From a bacterium (GTDB taxonomy: Bacteria > Actinomycetota > Acidimicrobiia > Spongiisociales > ZC4RG35), in NCBI GenBank assembly GCA_028823995.1, contig JAPPFD010000020.1, forward strand, positions 1-64,000: 64,000 bases of DNA, given 5' to 3'. Below are positions 43,459-52,383 of the stretch, piece by piece; position 1 is the first letter of the stretch, and each line of letters starts with the position of its first letter. Below the pieces are notes generated by a model, which searched no databases, was not told the origin of the DNA, and saw only the letters and a list, made by a program, of their open reading frames with translations. The position numbers and the translations under genes are program-made.

Positions 43459-45372
43459 ATGAACGGCAACCACACCGACAAAGCGATCAGGCTCACCACC
43501 GCGCAGGCCATCGTCAAGTTCCTTCAGGCGCAGTGGACCGAGTTCGACGGTCAGAGGGAGCGACTCTTCGCGGGAGTGTTCGGGCTCTTCGGACACGGCA
43601 ATGTGGTCGGACTTGGACAGGCCCTGGAGGAATACGGTCACGACCTTGCCTTCTATCAGGCCAAGAACGAACAGTCCGCTGTCCATCAGGCGATGGGTTA
43701 CGCAAAGGCCAAGAACCGGTTGTCGACCTTCGCATGCGCCGCCTCCACCGGCCCCGGTTCCACCAACATGGTGACCGGTGCAGCCACCGCCACAGCCAAC
43801 CGGTTGCCGGTCCTGCTCTTCCCGGCCGACACCTTCGTCCGCCGCCGCCAAGGGCCGGTACTCCAGCAAATCGAAGACCTGATGGGCGGTGACATCACAG
43901 TCAATGACTCCTTCCGAGCGGTCTCCCGTTTCTTCGATCGCGTCAGCTATCCGGAGCACCTCCTCTCCGCCCTTCCGGAAGCCTGTCGGGTCCTGACCGA
44001 TCAGGCCGATACGGGCGCCGTGACAATTGCCTTCCATCAGGACACGGAGGGGGAGGCCTGGGACTTTCCCGCCCACTTTTTCTCCCCCCGGGTGTGGTAC
44101 ATACCCCGCCGCCCTCCCGCGACGGACGAGATCGACCGGGCAGCGGCCTTGATCCGCTCCTCGCAAAGGCCGTTCCTGATCGCGGGCGGGGGCGTCCGCT
44201 ACTCGCGGGCGGGGGCGGCGGTGGCCGCATTCTCGGAGCGCTTCGGGGTGCCCGTGGGCGAGACCTTCGCCGGAAAAGGATCGGTTCCGGTCGGGCCCTA
44301 TCACCTGGGCGCGGTGGGTGTGACGGGGACGGGCGCCGCCAACGCCATGGCCTCCCAGGCCGACTTGGTGATCTGTGTCGGCACCAGGCTGCAGGACTTC
44401 ACCACCGCCTCCAACTCGCTGTTCCAGAACCGGGATGTTCGCTTCGTGTGCATCAATGTCGCGGGCCGCGATGCCTACAAGCTGGGAGCTTCGCCCGTAG
44501 TGGCAGATGCCCGACTCTCGGTCGAGCGGTTGCACCAGGCCTTGGGAGCAGGGGGTTGGCAGGCGACCGAGGAGCACCGGACCCAAGCGTCCGTGGAGGG
44601 CCGTATCTGGGCCGATCTGATAGATCGTCACCTGGAACGCCCACCGGGCCAGATCGTGAGCCAGGGGGAGGTGATCCGGGCCCTGAACCGTCATGCCCGA
44701 CCGGGAGATGTGGTGATGGCCGCGGCCGGATCTCCGCCGGCCGACGTTCACAATCTGTGGGATCACTCCAATGGCACGGAGGTGCACCTGGAGTTCGGTT
44801 ATTCCTGTATGGGCCACGAGGTACCCGGAGCGATGGGCTACAAGATGGCGCGTCCCGGCGAGGCGGAGGTCTACGTGATCCAGGGTGAGGGCGGTTGGCT
44901 CCTTTCCAACCCGGAGATTGTCTCCGCCGTCCAGGAGGGGATCAAGGTGACGGTGATCCTGGTCACCAACGACGGTTACCAGTCGATCCGGAATCTCCAG
45001 GAAGGCACCACAGGTGTCCTGTTTGGTACAGAGTTGCGTTACCGGGAGGGCGACACCGGTCGCCTAACCGGCGATGTGCTCCCCGTCGACTTTGTCCTCA
45101 ACGCTCAAAGCCTGGGTTGTCGGGTATTCCATGCGCCGGACATCCCCGAGTTGGAAGAGGCTCTTGCGGATGCTCGCCAGAGCACCCTCCCGGTGGTGAT
45201 CGTCTGCCCGGTGGAGCCCTACCGGATGCTCCCGGGGGGCGGGGCCTGGTGGGATGTGGGTATCGCCGAAGAGTCCGAAAAGGCCGAGATGCGCCTCATC
45301 GCCGAGTTGCACCTCAAGGGCCGCGAATCCCAGCGGTTCTACTATGCCGGGGCGGCGGAGCCCAGCGGATAG
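43459..45372 (+). CDS. iolD: IolD-like ThDP-dependent C-C hydrolase
   Basis: IolD cleaves the carbocyclic ring of 3D-trihydroxycyclohexane-1,2-dione in myo-inositol catabolism. The family signature FGLFGHGNVVGLGQALEEYG is at 41-60 and the ThDP-activating Glu is Glu71 (KNEQSAVHQAMGYA). The Mg-binding motif, usually GDG, is G476-E477-G478 here (IQGEGGWLLSNPEIV), an uncommon substitution. At 637 residues it is full length. It follows the aldehyde dehydrogenase by 37 nt with an AGGAGGAA... Shine-Dalgarno. Its presence is the strongest evidence that the cluster degrades an inositol-like ring. Confidence 0.88.
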   Translation: MNGNHTDKAIRLTTAQAIVKFLQAQWTEFDGQRERLFAGVFGLFGHGNVVGLGQALEEYGHDLAFYQAKNEQSAVHQAMGYAKAKNRLSTFACAASTGPGSTNMVTGAATATANRLPVLLFPADTFVRRRQGPVLQQIEDLMGGDITVNDSFRAVSRFFDRVSYPEHLLSALPEACRVLTDQADTGAVTIAFHQDTEGEAWDFPAHFFSPRVWYIPRRPPATDEIDRAAALIRSSQRPFLIAGGGVRYSRAGAAVAAFSERFGVPVGETFAGKGSVPVGPYHLGAVGVTGTGAANAMASQADLVICVGTRLQDFTTASNSLFQNRDVRFVCINVAGRDAYKLGASPVVADARLSVERLHQALGAGGWQATEEHRTQASVEGRIWADLIDRHLERPPGQIVSQGEVIRALNRHARPGDVVMAAAGSPPADVHNLWDHSNGTEVHLEFGYSCMGHEVPGAMGYKMARPGEAEVYVIQGEGGWLLSNPEIVSAVQEGIKVTVILVTNDGYQSIRNLQEGTTGVLFGTELRYREGDTGRLTGDVLPVDFVLNAQSLGCRVFHAPDIPELEEALADARQSTLPVVIVCPVEPYRMLPGGGAWWDVGIAEESEKAEMRLIAELHLKGRESQRFYYAGAAEPSG

Positions 45373-45435
45373 AAGGCGATTCTTCCGATATAGCATTACA
45401 GTCTCGAAGGTCCGAGTTCGCGAAGAAAGGAACCC

Positions 45436-46146
45436 ATGTCGAGGCTGAGCAGAGACGGTATGCGCGTCCTGATGGGAGACATCATCTCGGGCCGATACTC
45501 CGAAGGCGCCCGCCTCCCCAAGGAAAGCGACCTGACAGAGCGTTTCGGGGCCAGCCGGGGGACCATCCGGGAGTCGGTGCGAGCCTTGGAGGAGCGAGGA
45601 CTGGTGAAAGTCACCCACGGAGTCGGAGCAGTGGTGCAACCCTCGGATCACTGGAACATCCTCGACGCGGATGTCCTGGACATCACTCTGGCCACGGCTC
45701 GCCGCAACGACGTGCTGAGCGCTTTTCTCGAGGCGCGGCGGATCCTGGAAGTGGAAGCCGTGGCGATGGCCGCCCGGCGGGCTTCGGATGAGGACCTGCA
45801 AACCATCGAGGAGGCGTTCGAGCGTTTGAAGGTGGCCGCCGAAGCCGCGGTGACCAACCCTTTGGAGGAGGCGAACTACCTGAAGACAGACGCCGAGTTC
45901 CATTCGGCGATCTTCAGGGCTACGGGGAACATCATCCTCGGCAAGATGGTCGAGCCCCTGCAGAAGGCGCTTCAGACCGCCATGCGACCTCTGGCCAGCC
46001 CCCACCACCGCATCACGCGAAGCCTCCCGGAGCATGAACGCATCATGAAGGCCGTGACCAACCGCGATGAGGAGGGTGCCCGGACAGCGATGGAAGAGCA
46101 CTTGGCCACCTCCCTCGCATACTTGGAGTCGATCCGACCCTACTGA
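45436..46146 (+). CDS. GntR-family regulator with FCD ligand domain
   Basis: The 236-residue protein has an N-terminal winged helix (about 1-75) with GARLPKESDLTERFGASRGTIRESVRALEERGLV, the GntR signature. An all-helical FCD domain (about 85-230) follows, with metal/ligand residues in DAEFHSAI and HERIMKAV. FCD regulators usually repress sugar-acid or sugar catabolic genes and leave DNA when a pathway intermediate binds. It lies inside the cluster, between iolD and the SDR gene, and is the probable local regulator. Confidence 0.88.
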   Translation: MSRLSRDGMRVLMGDIISGRYSEGARLPKESDLTERFGASRGTIRESVRALEERGLVKVTHGVGAVVQPSDHWNILDADVLDITLATARRNDVLSAFLEARRILEVEAVAMAARRASDEDLQTIEEAFERLKVAAEAAVTNPLEEANYLKTDAEFHSAIFRATGNIILGKMVEPLQKALQTAMRPLASPHHRITRSLPEHERIMKAVTNRDEEGARTAMEEHLATSLAYLESIRPY

Positions 46147-46175
46147 GGGCAGTTGTCCGGTAATATAATCTCTTC

Positions 46176-46976
46176 ATGGGCATACCCAGTCATGCAGGAA
46201 AAGCCGCTTTCGTGACGGGGGCCAGCAAGGGGATAGGACAACGACTCGCCGTCGGCTTGGCCCAGCACGGGGCCTCGGTAGCGGTTGGATACCACAATGA
46301 CGCGCAGGGTGCGGCCGAAACCGTGGAGTCGATAGCCCGGGACGGCGGCGCTGCTCATGCCGTGCGACTGGATCTGGCCAGTCTCGACAACAGCCTGACC
46401 GCGGTGGATGAGGTCGCAGAACTTTTCGGGAGGCTTGACATACTGGTCAACAACGCCGCCCGTACCCGGTTCGGGCCCATTCACGAAACCACTGAGGTGG
46501 ACTTCGACGATGTGGTCAACACCGTGCTCAAGGGCCCCTTCTTCCTGTCGCTGAGAGCATCGGAGATCATGAACGCCCACGGAGGGGGCGCGATAGTGAA
46601 CATCTCCAGCATTGCGGTAGAAGGCATCATGCCCTTCCACGGCGCGTACACCATGGCGAAGGGCGGCTTGGAGTCCATGACCAGGCAGATGGCTCTGGAC
46701 TTGGCACCCGACGTCAGGGTAAACGCCGTGGCGCCCGGCGCCACTCTCACGGCCCGCAACCTCCGCTACAGCGAGGGCTACAGTGACGACTGGTCCAGGG
46801 TCACGCCGCTCGGCCGGGTGATGATGCCCGGTGACTATGTGGGGATAGTGAACTTCCTGACCAGCGACGCCGCCGAAATGATCACCGGCCAGATCATCTA
46901 CGTGGATGGTGGGTGGTCCATGCTCGGCCTGGGACCGGACATGGACGCTTTCGATTTCTCATCGGACAAGCCCTGA
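46176..46976 (+). CDS. SDR-family oxidoreductase
   Basis: This classical short-chain dehydrogenase has 266 residues. Cofactor loop TGASKGIG lies at about 14-21, then NNAA, catalytic Ser in NISSIAVEG and the YxxxK in AYTMAKGG. The end has GQIIYVDGGWSM, typical of the family. It probably oxidises a polyol or ketose of the pathway. It starts 30 nt after the regulator gene on the same strand. Confidence 0.87.
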   Translation: MGIPSHAGKAAFVTGASKGIGQRLAVGLAQHGASVAVGYHNDAQGAAETVESIARDGGAAHAVRLDLASLDNSLTAVDEVAELFGRLDILVNNAARTRFGPIHETTEVDFDDVVNTVLKGPFFLSLRASEIMNAHGGGAIVNISSIAVEGIMPFHGAYTMAKGGLESMTRQMALDLAPDVRVNAVAPGATLTARNLRYSEGYSDDWSRVTPLGRVMMPGDYVGIVNFLTSDAAEMITGQIIYVDGGWSMLGLGPDMDAFDFSSDKP

Positions 46977-47060
46977 TCGACAGCGGATCGTGATCTGTTC
47001 CGGGGGTGCCGGGCTAGGGGCTAATAGAGCGGGAGGTAAAACACGAGAAGGGAATGACAA

Positions 47061-47381
47061 ATGAAGGAAATCGGCTATTACGTCGAGTTGGACATCGATC
47101 CCGCCCAGCGGGAGGAATTCCATGTCAACATGCTGAACCACTCGGCGGCCACCCTCGATGGCGAGGAGGGATGCCTGGTCTTCGATGTGTTCGTGGACGC
47201 CCGCAACCCCAATCGCTACGCCCTCTTCGAACTCTACGCCGACGAGGCGGCAGTGGATGAGCACCGCTTCTCGAAGCAACTCGCCAAGCACCGCGCGGAG
47301 GTGGACCCCGCCATCCTCACCAGGGTCATCTGGGTGGTTAGCGGTCAGGTGGACGAGAGCAACTTCCGCGGCACCGAGTAG
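47061..47381 (+). CDS. Antibiotic-biosynthesis-monooxygenase (ABM) domain protein
   Basis: This 106-residue single-domain protein has the dimeric ferredoxin-like ABM pattern: KEIGYYVELDIDPAQREEF, GCLVFDVFVDARNPNRYALFELYADEAAVDEHRFSKQLAKH. Proteins of this kind include quinol monooxygenases and sugar-pathway mutarotase-like or isomerase-like accessory proteins, so function is open. It is the last gene of the plus-strand unit. Confidence 0.75.
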   Translation: MKEIGYYVELDIDPAQREEFHVNMLNHSAATLDGEEGCLVFDVFVDARNPNRYALFELYADEAAVDEHRFSKQLAKHRAEVDPAILTRVIWVVSGQVDESNFRGTE

Positions 47382-47464
47382 GCGGAGTCCCGACTCCTTT
47401 TCCACCGAGGCCAGGAATCGAGAGGGCCTGAAGAACCTTCCGCGATGTTCGTCCGGCGCCCTGT

Positions 47465-47845
47465 TCAGTTGGGCGGTTGGTTCAACTCGATGATGTTCCC
47501 ATCCGGGTCGCTGAGAAACGCCTGACGTCCGGCCGCAGGTACACGTGCCGATCGCTTCACAGCCACCCCACGCTCCTCGAGTAAGTCCAGGAGGCTCTCC
47601 AGATCCTCCACTTCCAGGGCGAAGTGGTTGTTGGGGTTCGGACCGAGAACGGCAACCTTACTGATGTGAATCGCGTTTTCTGGACCGGCGCCCACCCACA
47701 CCCCCGGCGTCTCGAACGCCGGCCGAGGGAGTTCGGGGAGGCCGAGCTTGTCGAGGTAGAACTCCCGGGACCTTTCCAGATCGGTCGCCGGAAGGTTCAC
47801 GTGTTGAAGACCCCTGAGATGCCCGAACAGACCGATGTCACTCAT
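47465..47845 (-). CDS. VOC-family (glyoxalase/bleomycin-resistance fold) protein
   Basis: This 126-residue protein has paired beta-alpha-beta units: LQHVNLPATDLERSREFYLDKLGL at the N-terminus and FALEVEDLESLLDLLEERGV plus AFLSDPDGNIIELNQ at the C-terminus. Metal ligands of the fold (His in QHVNL, His/Glu near FALEVED, Glu in IIELNQ) are mostly present. Substrate unknown. Its ATG overlaps the stop of the upstream Gfo/Idh gene by 4 nt on the minus strand. Confidence 0.8.
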   Translation of the reverse strand: MSDIGLFGHLRGLQHVNLPATDLERSREFYLDKLGLPELPRPAFETPGVWVGAGPENAIHISKVAVLGPNPNNHFALEVEDLESLLDLLEERGVAVKRSARVPAAGRQAFLSDPDGNIIELNQPPN

Positions 47846-48903
47846 ATCGTCACTACCTTCCGACGGTCGGCGGACTCGATCAGAGCGCGGATAGTAGCCA
47901 TATTCACCGCGCTCTCCTCGAGTGGGAAGATCTCGGGCTCGTGGTCAAGGATCATTCTCTCCATTGCCTTCACCTCTTCGAAGTAGGCGTTCGTGCCCTC
48001 GAAGGTGTGGAAGTTGGTGATCTGATCAGCCGCTTCGTCACCGAAGGCCCGGTTGTCATTTCCCGATTTAGAAAGAGGGGCCACTTCGGAGGTCTGAGTC
48101 ACCACTTCCACCGTGGAGGCCAACTCCACCTGGCTGAGCCACGGGTAGGAAACGCGGATGCGACCCCGCGAGCCGACGAACTCGCCGGACCAGGATGCCA
48201 CCGCCTCCATGCTGGTCACGAACTGGCCCATCACGCCTCCCTCATAGAGAATCTGGGCGGCGAAGGTCATGTCCGCCGGTTGGCCTGCTCTGCGGATAAA
48301 CCCCTCGACCTCGATCGGCCGTCTCTGCAGCACGGCCTGGAACAGGGTGACCGGATAGCAGCCCAGGTCCCACACCGAACCCCCGCCGCGGGCGTCCAAC
48401 CGGATGTCATCGCTGTAGAGCAAGGTGAAACTGAAGGTGCCCCGTGCCCAGCGGGGTACTCCGATCGCTCCTTCGGAGACCAGCCGACGCAGGAGGACAG
48501 TCTGGGGGTGGAAGCGCATCATCGATGCTTCCTGGATGATGACTTCATTCTCTTCGACAGCCTGCACCAGGCGTTCGACCTCACCCGGATAGATGGCGAT
48601 GGGCTTTTCGATCAGGGCGTGTTTGCCCGATCGCGCCACTCGCACTCCCCAGGGGACGTGCAACCAATTGGGCAGGGAGACATAGACCACATCCACCTCA
48701 TCGGATGCCAGCATCCGGTCGTAGCTGCCAAACCAGTGCGGGATCCCTTGCGAGACAGCGTAGGCACGAGCCCTATCCGGATCCCGGCTGGCGATGGCCG
48801 TGATCTCGGAGCGTTCGGACGTGGCCACTGCCTCGACGATGCGGTCGTTGATCCGGGCGGTACTCAACAGACCCCAGCGAAGCGGAGCGTTGCCTGACGC
48901 CAC
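47842..48903 (-). CDS. Gfo/Idh/MocA-family oxidoreductase
   Basis: This is an NAD(P)-dependent sugar or inositol dehydrogenase of 353 residues. The N-terminal Rossmann region is WGLLSTARINDRIVEAV, which lacks the full GxGxxG. The catalytic Lys lies in EKPIAI. The C-terminal domain contains GGGSVWDLGCYPV, the family Asp/Cys-Tyr signature. It belongs to a minus-strand unit of three genes (two Gfo/Idh and one VOC) with tiny gaps, divergent from the ABC transporter. Confidence 0.85.
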   Translation of the reverse strand: MASGNAPLRWGLLSTARINDRIVEAVATSERSEITAIASRDPDRARAYAVSQGIPHWFGSYDRMLASDEVDVVYVSLPNWLHVPWGVRVARSGKHALIEKPIAIYPGEVERLVQAVEENEVIIQEASMMRFHPQTVLLRRLVSEGAIGVPRWARGTFSFTLLYSDDIRLDARGGGSVWDLGCYPVTLFQAVLQRRPIEVEGFIRRAGQPADMTFAAQILYEGGVMGQFVTSMEAVASWSGEFVGSRGRIRVSYPWLSQVELASTVEVVTQTSEVAPLSKSGNDNRAFGDEAADQITNFHTFEGTNAYFEEVKAMERMILDHEPEIFPLEESAVNMATIRALIESADRRKVVTI

Positions 48904-48905
48904 CG

Positions 48906-50084
48906 TCAGTCAGAGATCCTTTCCCATCTGCCTCCCACCGACGAGTTCATCATCGCCTCTTGAGCATTGGCCACATATCGGGCGTCTTCAAAGGTGGGAA
49001 CCCAACCCTCCCCGGTCTCCATGTGGTGGATCATTGCCGCCGCCTGGATACTGACGATGTCCTCGTAGCCGATGCCCACTCCCGGACCGGGCCAGAATTT
49101 CGCCTGTCCGGGGTGACCGGGACCGCTCAGGATGGTCCGCTCACTGTCGGGATGGGAATCATGCATGATCACCAGTTCGTTCATCCGCTCCAGGTTCCAG
49201 GAGATCGCCCCTTCGGTTCCATGGACATCGAAGGCCATCCGGCAGACCGGACCATTGATCACCCGGCAGGCCTCCAGATGCCCTCGCCCTCCGTTCTCGA
49301 ACCGGATCAGGGCGGTTGCGTAGTCGTCGTTGGTCACGGGACCCCTTCTGTCGGTGGCCCGGGCGCCGAACACGTGGCTTTCGGAACGGGCGGGTATGGG
49401 ACGCTCCCCTATGAAGGTGTGAGTGTCGGCCACGACCTCTCTGATCTTCCCGGCCATGAAATGGGACATGTCCAGCACATGGGACATCAGATCCCCCAGT
49501 GCCCCGAATCCCGCCTCCTCCTCTTCGAACCGCCAGGACAGTGGCGTCGCCGGGTCCCTGCCGTATCCAACCAGGAAACGACCCCGATAGTGGGTGACGT
49601 CGCCGATCACTCCCTTCGCCACCAACTGCTGGGCGTATCTGGTCATCGGGGCCCATCTATAGACGTAGCCGACCATGGAACGCACCCCGTTCCGGGCTGC
49701 CGAGTCGGCGATGAGACGGGTTTCCTCAGGAGAGCGGCCCACCGGTTTTTCGCAGAAGACGTTTTTACCCGCCTCGCCGGCGGCTTGAGCAAACCGGGCG
49801 TGGGTGCCGTTCGGAGAACAGATCATCACCAGGTCCACGTCATCGGCCCTGATCACCTCCTGCCAGGACGCGGCGGCTCGTTCGAATCCGTACAGAGCTT
49901 TGGCTTCCTCCACCTGGTCCGCAGATTCATCTGCACATACCACCAGGCGGGGAGGATCGGCGCGCAACTCGTCAAAGCGTGTCGCGGCGCTCAAGATTGC
50001 CTGACAGTGCTTCGACCCCATCAGGCCCATACCGATCATCCCGATTCCTGTCACGAAGCGCCTATTGATGTGATGATTAGACAA
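48906..50084 (-). CDS. Gfo/Idh/MocA-family oxidoreductase
   Basis: This second family member has the Rossmann motif GMIGMGLMGSKHC, catalytic Lys in CEKPVGRSPEE, and a C-terminal domain with LMSHVLDMSHFM. The annotated TTG start gives 392 residues. GTG at 50051 would give 381 and place the Rossmann strand nearer the N-terminus, as usual; the shared ATGATTAGAC motif (50073-50082) would then be upstream of the gene. It likely acts on the sugar imported by the divergent transporter. Confidence 0.85.
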   Translation of the reverse strand: MSNHHINRRFVTGIGMIGMGLMGSKHCQAILSAATRFDELRADPPRLVVCADESADQVEEAKALYGFERAAASWQEVIRADDVDLVMICSPNGTHARFAQAAGEAGKNVFCEKPVGRSPEETRLIADSAARNGVRSMVGYVYRWAPMTRYAQQLVAKGVIGDVTHYRGRFLVGYGRDPATPLSWRFEEEEAGFGALGDLMSHVLDMSHFMAGKIREVVADTHTFIGERPIPARSESHVFGARATDRRGPVTNDDYATALIRFENGGRGHLEACRVINGPVCRMAFDVHGTEGAISWNLERMNELVIMHDSHPDSERTILSGPGHPGQAKFWPGPGVGIGYEDIVSIQAAAMIHHMETGEGWVPTFEDARYVANAQEAMMNSSVGGRWERISD

Positions 50085-50169
50085 CTTATCCTAGACCGAT
50101 GGGTCGAAATTCCTCCCGTGACGGCAGGACCGCCTCACGAAAATAATCCGACTCTTATGAGCTCACAAG

Positions 50170-50183
50170 ACATCATATGATGT
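50170..50183. promoter_or_regulatory. Perfect 14-bp palindrome, candidate operator
   Basis: ACATCATATGATGT is self-complementary over 14 bp. It lies about 70 nt before the binding-protein start and 85 nt from the divergent oxidoreductase. Its position fits an operator for the GntR-type regulator, but there is no independent support. Confidence 0.5.
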
Positions 50184-50250
50184 AATCTCTCGCTCAGCAG
50201 GAATTCGGAGAAGAGTCAACTCTGTCAGAAGAGTGAATGGAGAAGTGAAA

Positions 50251-52347
50251 ATGAGACTACGTGCAAATGTCCTGTTGACCGGACTTCTCATATTGGGATT
50301 GATAGCGGCGGCCTGCGGTGAGGATGAGGAAGTCACTACCACAACCGCCGCCCCGGCGGCGGAGGCGCCCGAGACTACCGCTGCTCCTGAGGATCCGATT
50401 GTGGTTGGGATTCCGGCGCTTATCGCCACCCACCCGTTCTATGTTGAGCAGTATCGATATTTCCAGCACGAGGCGGACCGGCAGGGCGCCGAACTGATAA
50501 TCGTGGACAGCGCCCCCACCGGGGAACTCAACGAGGTGCAGATGCTGGATGACGCCTATTCCCTGTTGGAAAGAGGCGTTGACGCGATCATCATGGAGTA
50601 CATCAACCCCGAGCCCTTCCTCGACTTCCAGGTGGAAGCGGCTTCGAGAGGCGTGTGCGTGCTCAACGAGTCGCAGACCCCTCTGACCGGAGCGCAGAAC
50701 TGGAACGAGGACAACTACGCGGGCGGCTTCGCGGTGGGCGTCGACGCCGGTGAGTGGGCGGCTGCCAAGGGAGACAATGCGCCCAAGATGGCCGTGATCG
50801 TACGTCCTGACAACCCGCCCATCCTGGCCCGCAGCAATGGTTTCGTGGCTGGGGTGCAGAGTGTTGTCTCAGGCGCCGAGGTGGTTGCCGAGGCCCAGGC
50901 GATCGGACCTGAAGAGCACGCCGCGGCCTTCGCCAACATGGCGGCAGCCAACCCGGACGCCAGTATCTGGTTCGCTCCTGAGATCGACTCAGGAGTGGCG
51001 GGACTGGCGGCGCTTGCAGAGCAGGGCCTGACCGACCCCAGCGAGGTCTTCCTGGCCGTGACCAACGTCTCCGAAGCAGGCCTTGAGGTGCTGGCCGCCG
51101 GCGACACACCGATGCAGGCCGCCTACATGTACTCCAAGAACAACCTGGCGTCGATCCAGATGTTCCGGGATGCCCTGGCTTGCGCCAGAGGCGAGACCAG
51201 GCCGCCCACCGTGTACATGCTGGGCAGCGTCGTGACCACTGACAATCTGGCAGACATCCAGCAGATGCTCCAGGATCTGGACAGTTCCGGCGAGTACCCC
51301 CAGTACCTGGAGGACCTGATCACCAGCGTTATCGACTACCGCGACGAACCCCAGACCACCCCGACGCCCGAGGATCCGATCGTGGTAGGGGTGCCGGCGC
51401 TTATCGCCACCCACCCGTTCTATGTTGAGCAGTATCGATATTTCCAGCACGAGGCGGACCGGCAGGGCGCCGAACTGATAATCGTGGACAGCGCCCCCAC
51501 CGGGGAACTCAACGAGGTGCAGATGCTGGATGACGCCTATTCCCTGTTGGAAAGAGGCGTTGACGCGATCATCATGGAGTACATCAACCCCGAGCCCTTC
51601 CTCGACTTCCAGGTGGAAGCGGCTTCGAGAGGCGTGTGCGTGCTCAACGAGTCGCAGACCCCTCTGACCGGAGCGCAGAACTGGAACGAAGACAACTATG
51701 CAGGCGGCTATGCGGTTGGCGTTGCGGCCGGTGAGTGGGCGGCTGCCAAGGGAGACAGTGCGCCCAAGATGGCCGTGATCGTGCGTCCTGACAATCCGCC
51801 CATCCTGGCCCGGAGCAATGGCTTCGTCGAAGGCGTGCAAAGCGTCGTTCCCGGTGCCGAGGTGGTTGCCGAGGCGCAGGCGATCGGTCCTGAGGAGCAC
51901 GCCGCGGCATTCGCCAACATGGCGGCAGCCAACCCGGACGCCAGCATCTGGTTCGCTCCTGAGATCGACTCGGGAGTGGCGGGACTGGCGGCGCTTGCAG
52001 AGCAGGGCCTGACCGACCCCAGCGAGGTTTTCCTGGCGGTGACCAACGTCTCTGAAGCCGGGCTTGAAGTTCTCGCTGCCGGCGACACACCGCTGCAGGC
52101 CGCCTATATGTACTCAAAGAACAACCTGGCATCTATCCAGATGTTCCGGGACGCCCTGGCCTGCGCCAGAGGTGAGTCGAGGCCACCCACCGTGTACATG
52201 CTCGGCAATGTGGTCGATTCTGATAACCTGGCGGATATCCAGCAGATGCTGCAGGATCTGGACAGTTCCGGCGAGTACCCCCAGTACCTGGAGGACCTGA
52301 TCCAAAGCGTGATCGACTACCGGGACGAACCACAAACCACTCCCTGA
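50251..52347 (+). CDS. Lipoprotein with two tandem sugar-binding domains (ABC transporter SBP)
   Basis: The 698-residue protein has a lipoprotein signal (LLTGLLILGLIAAAC, lipobox Cys22), an acidic/Thr-rich linker, and two successive periplasmic-binding-protein domains of the ribose/galactose type (Peripla_BP_4). Copy 1 spans 50389-51369 (327 residues) and copy 2 51370-52344 (325). The protein copies differ at only about 12 positions. Normal family members have one such domain. ATG 50251 is chosen over GTG 50233 because GGAGAAG lies just before it. It heads the operon with an ATPase and a permease. Domain linker TPTPEDP joins the copies. Confidence 0.88.
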   Translation: MRLRANVLLTGLLILGLIAAACGEDEEVTTTTAAPAAEAPETTAAPEDPIVVGIPALIATHPFYVEQYRYFQHEADRQGAELIIVDSAPTGELNEVQMLDDAYSLLERGVDAIIMEYINPEPFLDFQVEAASRGVCVLNESQTPLTGAQNWNEDNYAGGFAVGVDAGEWAAAKGDNAPKMAVIVRPDNPPILARSNGFVAGVQSVVSGAEVVAEAQAIGPEEHAAAFANMAAANPDASIWFAPEIDSGVAGLAALAEQGLTDPSEVFLAVTNVSEAGLEVLAAGDTPMQAAYMYSKNNLASIQMFRDALACARGETRPPTVYMLGSVVTTDNLADIQQMLQDLDSSGEYPQYLEDLITSVIDYRDEPQTTPTPEDPIVVGVPALIATHPFYVEQYRYFQHEADRQGAELIIVDSAPTGELNEVQMLDDAYSLLERGVDAIIMEYINPEPFLDFQVEAASRGVCVLNESQTPLTGAQNWNEDNYAGGYAVGVAAGEWAAAKGDSAPKMAVIVRPDNPPILARSNGFVEGVQSVVPGAEVVAEAQAIGPEEHAAAFANMAAANPDASIWFAPEIDSGVAGLAALAEQGLTDPSEVFLAVTNVSEAGLEVLAAGDTPLQAAYMYSKNNLASIQMFRDALACARGESRPPTVYMLGNVVDSDNLADIQQMLQDLDSSGEYPQYLEDLIQSVIDYRDEPQTTP
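50389..51369 (+). repeat. Internal duplication, copy 1 of the binding domain
   Basis: A 981-nt in-frame unit is repeated directly at 51370-52344. Bases 50413-50708 are identical to 51394-51689 (296 nt). Later parts carry scattered, largely synonymous differences. Confidence 0.9.
51370..52344 (+). repeat. Internal duplication, copy 2 of the binding domain
   Basis: This is the second unit of the tandem duplication, ending at the stop codon. Replacements against copy 1 include Ile/Val, Phe/Tyr, Asp/Ala, Ala/Glu and Ser/Pro changes, none in a way that suggests decay. Confidence 0.9.
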
Positions 52348-52383
52348 CCGGTAATACAAGAGAAAGCAAACGGATGGCTTACG

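Noticed and set aside
43315-44817. 500-codon open frame antisense to the aldehyde dehydrogenase and iolD
   Set aside because: Shadow frame produced by high GC; the plus strand has complete enzyme motifs.
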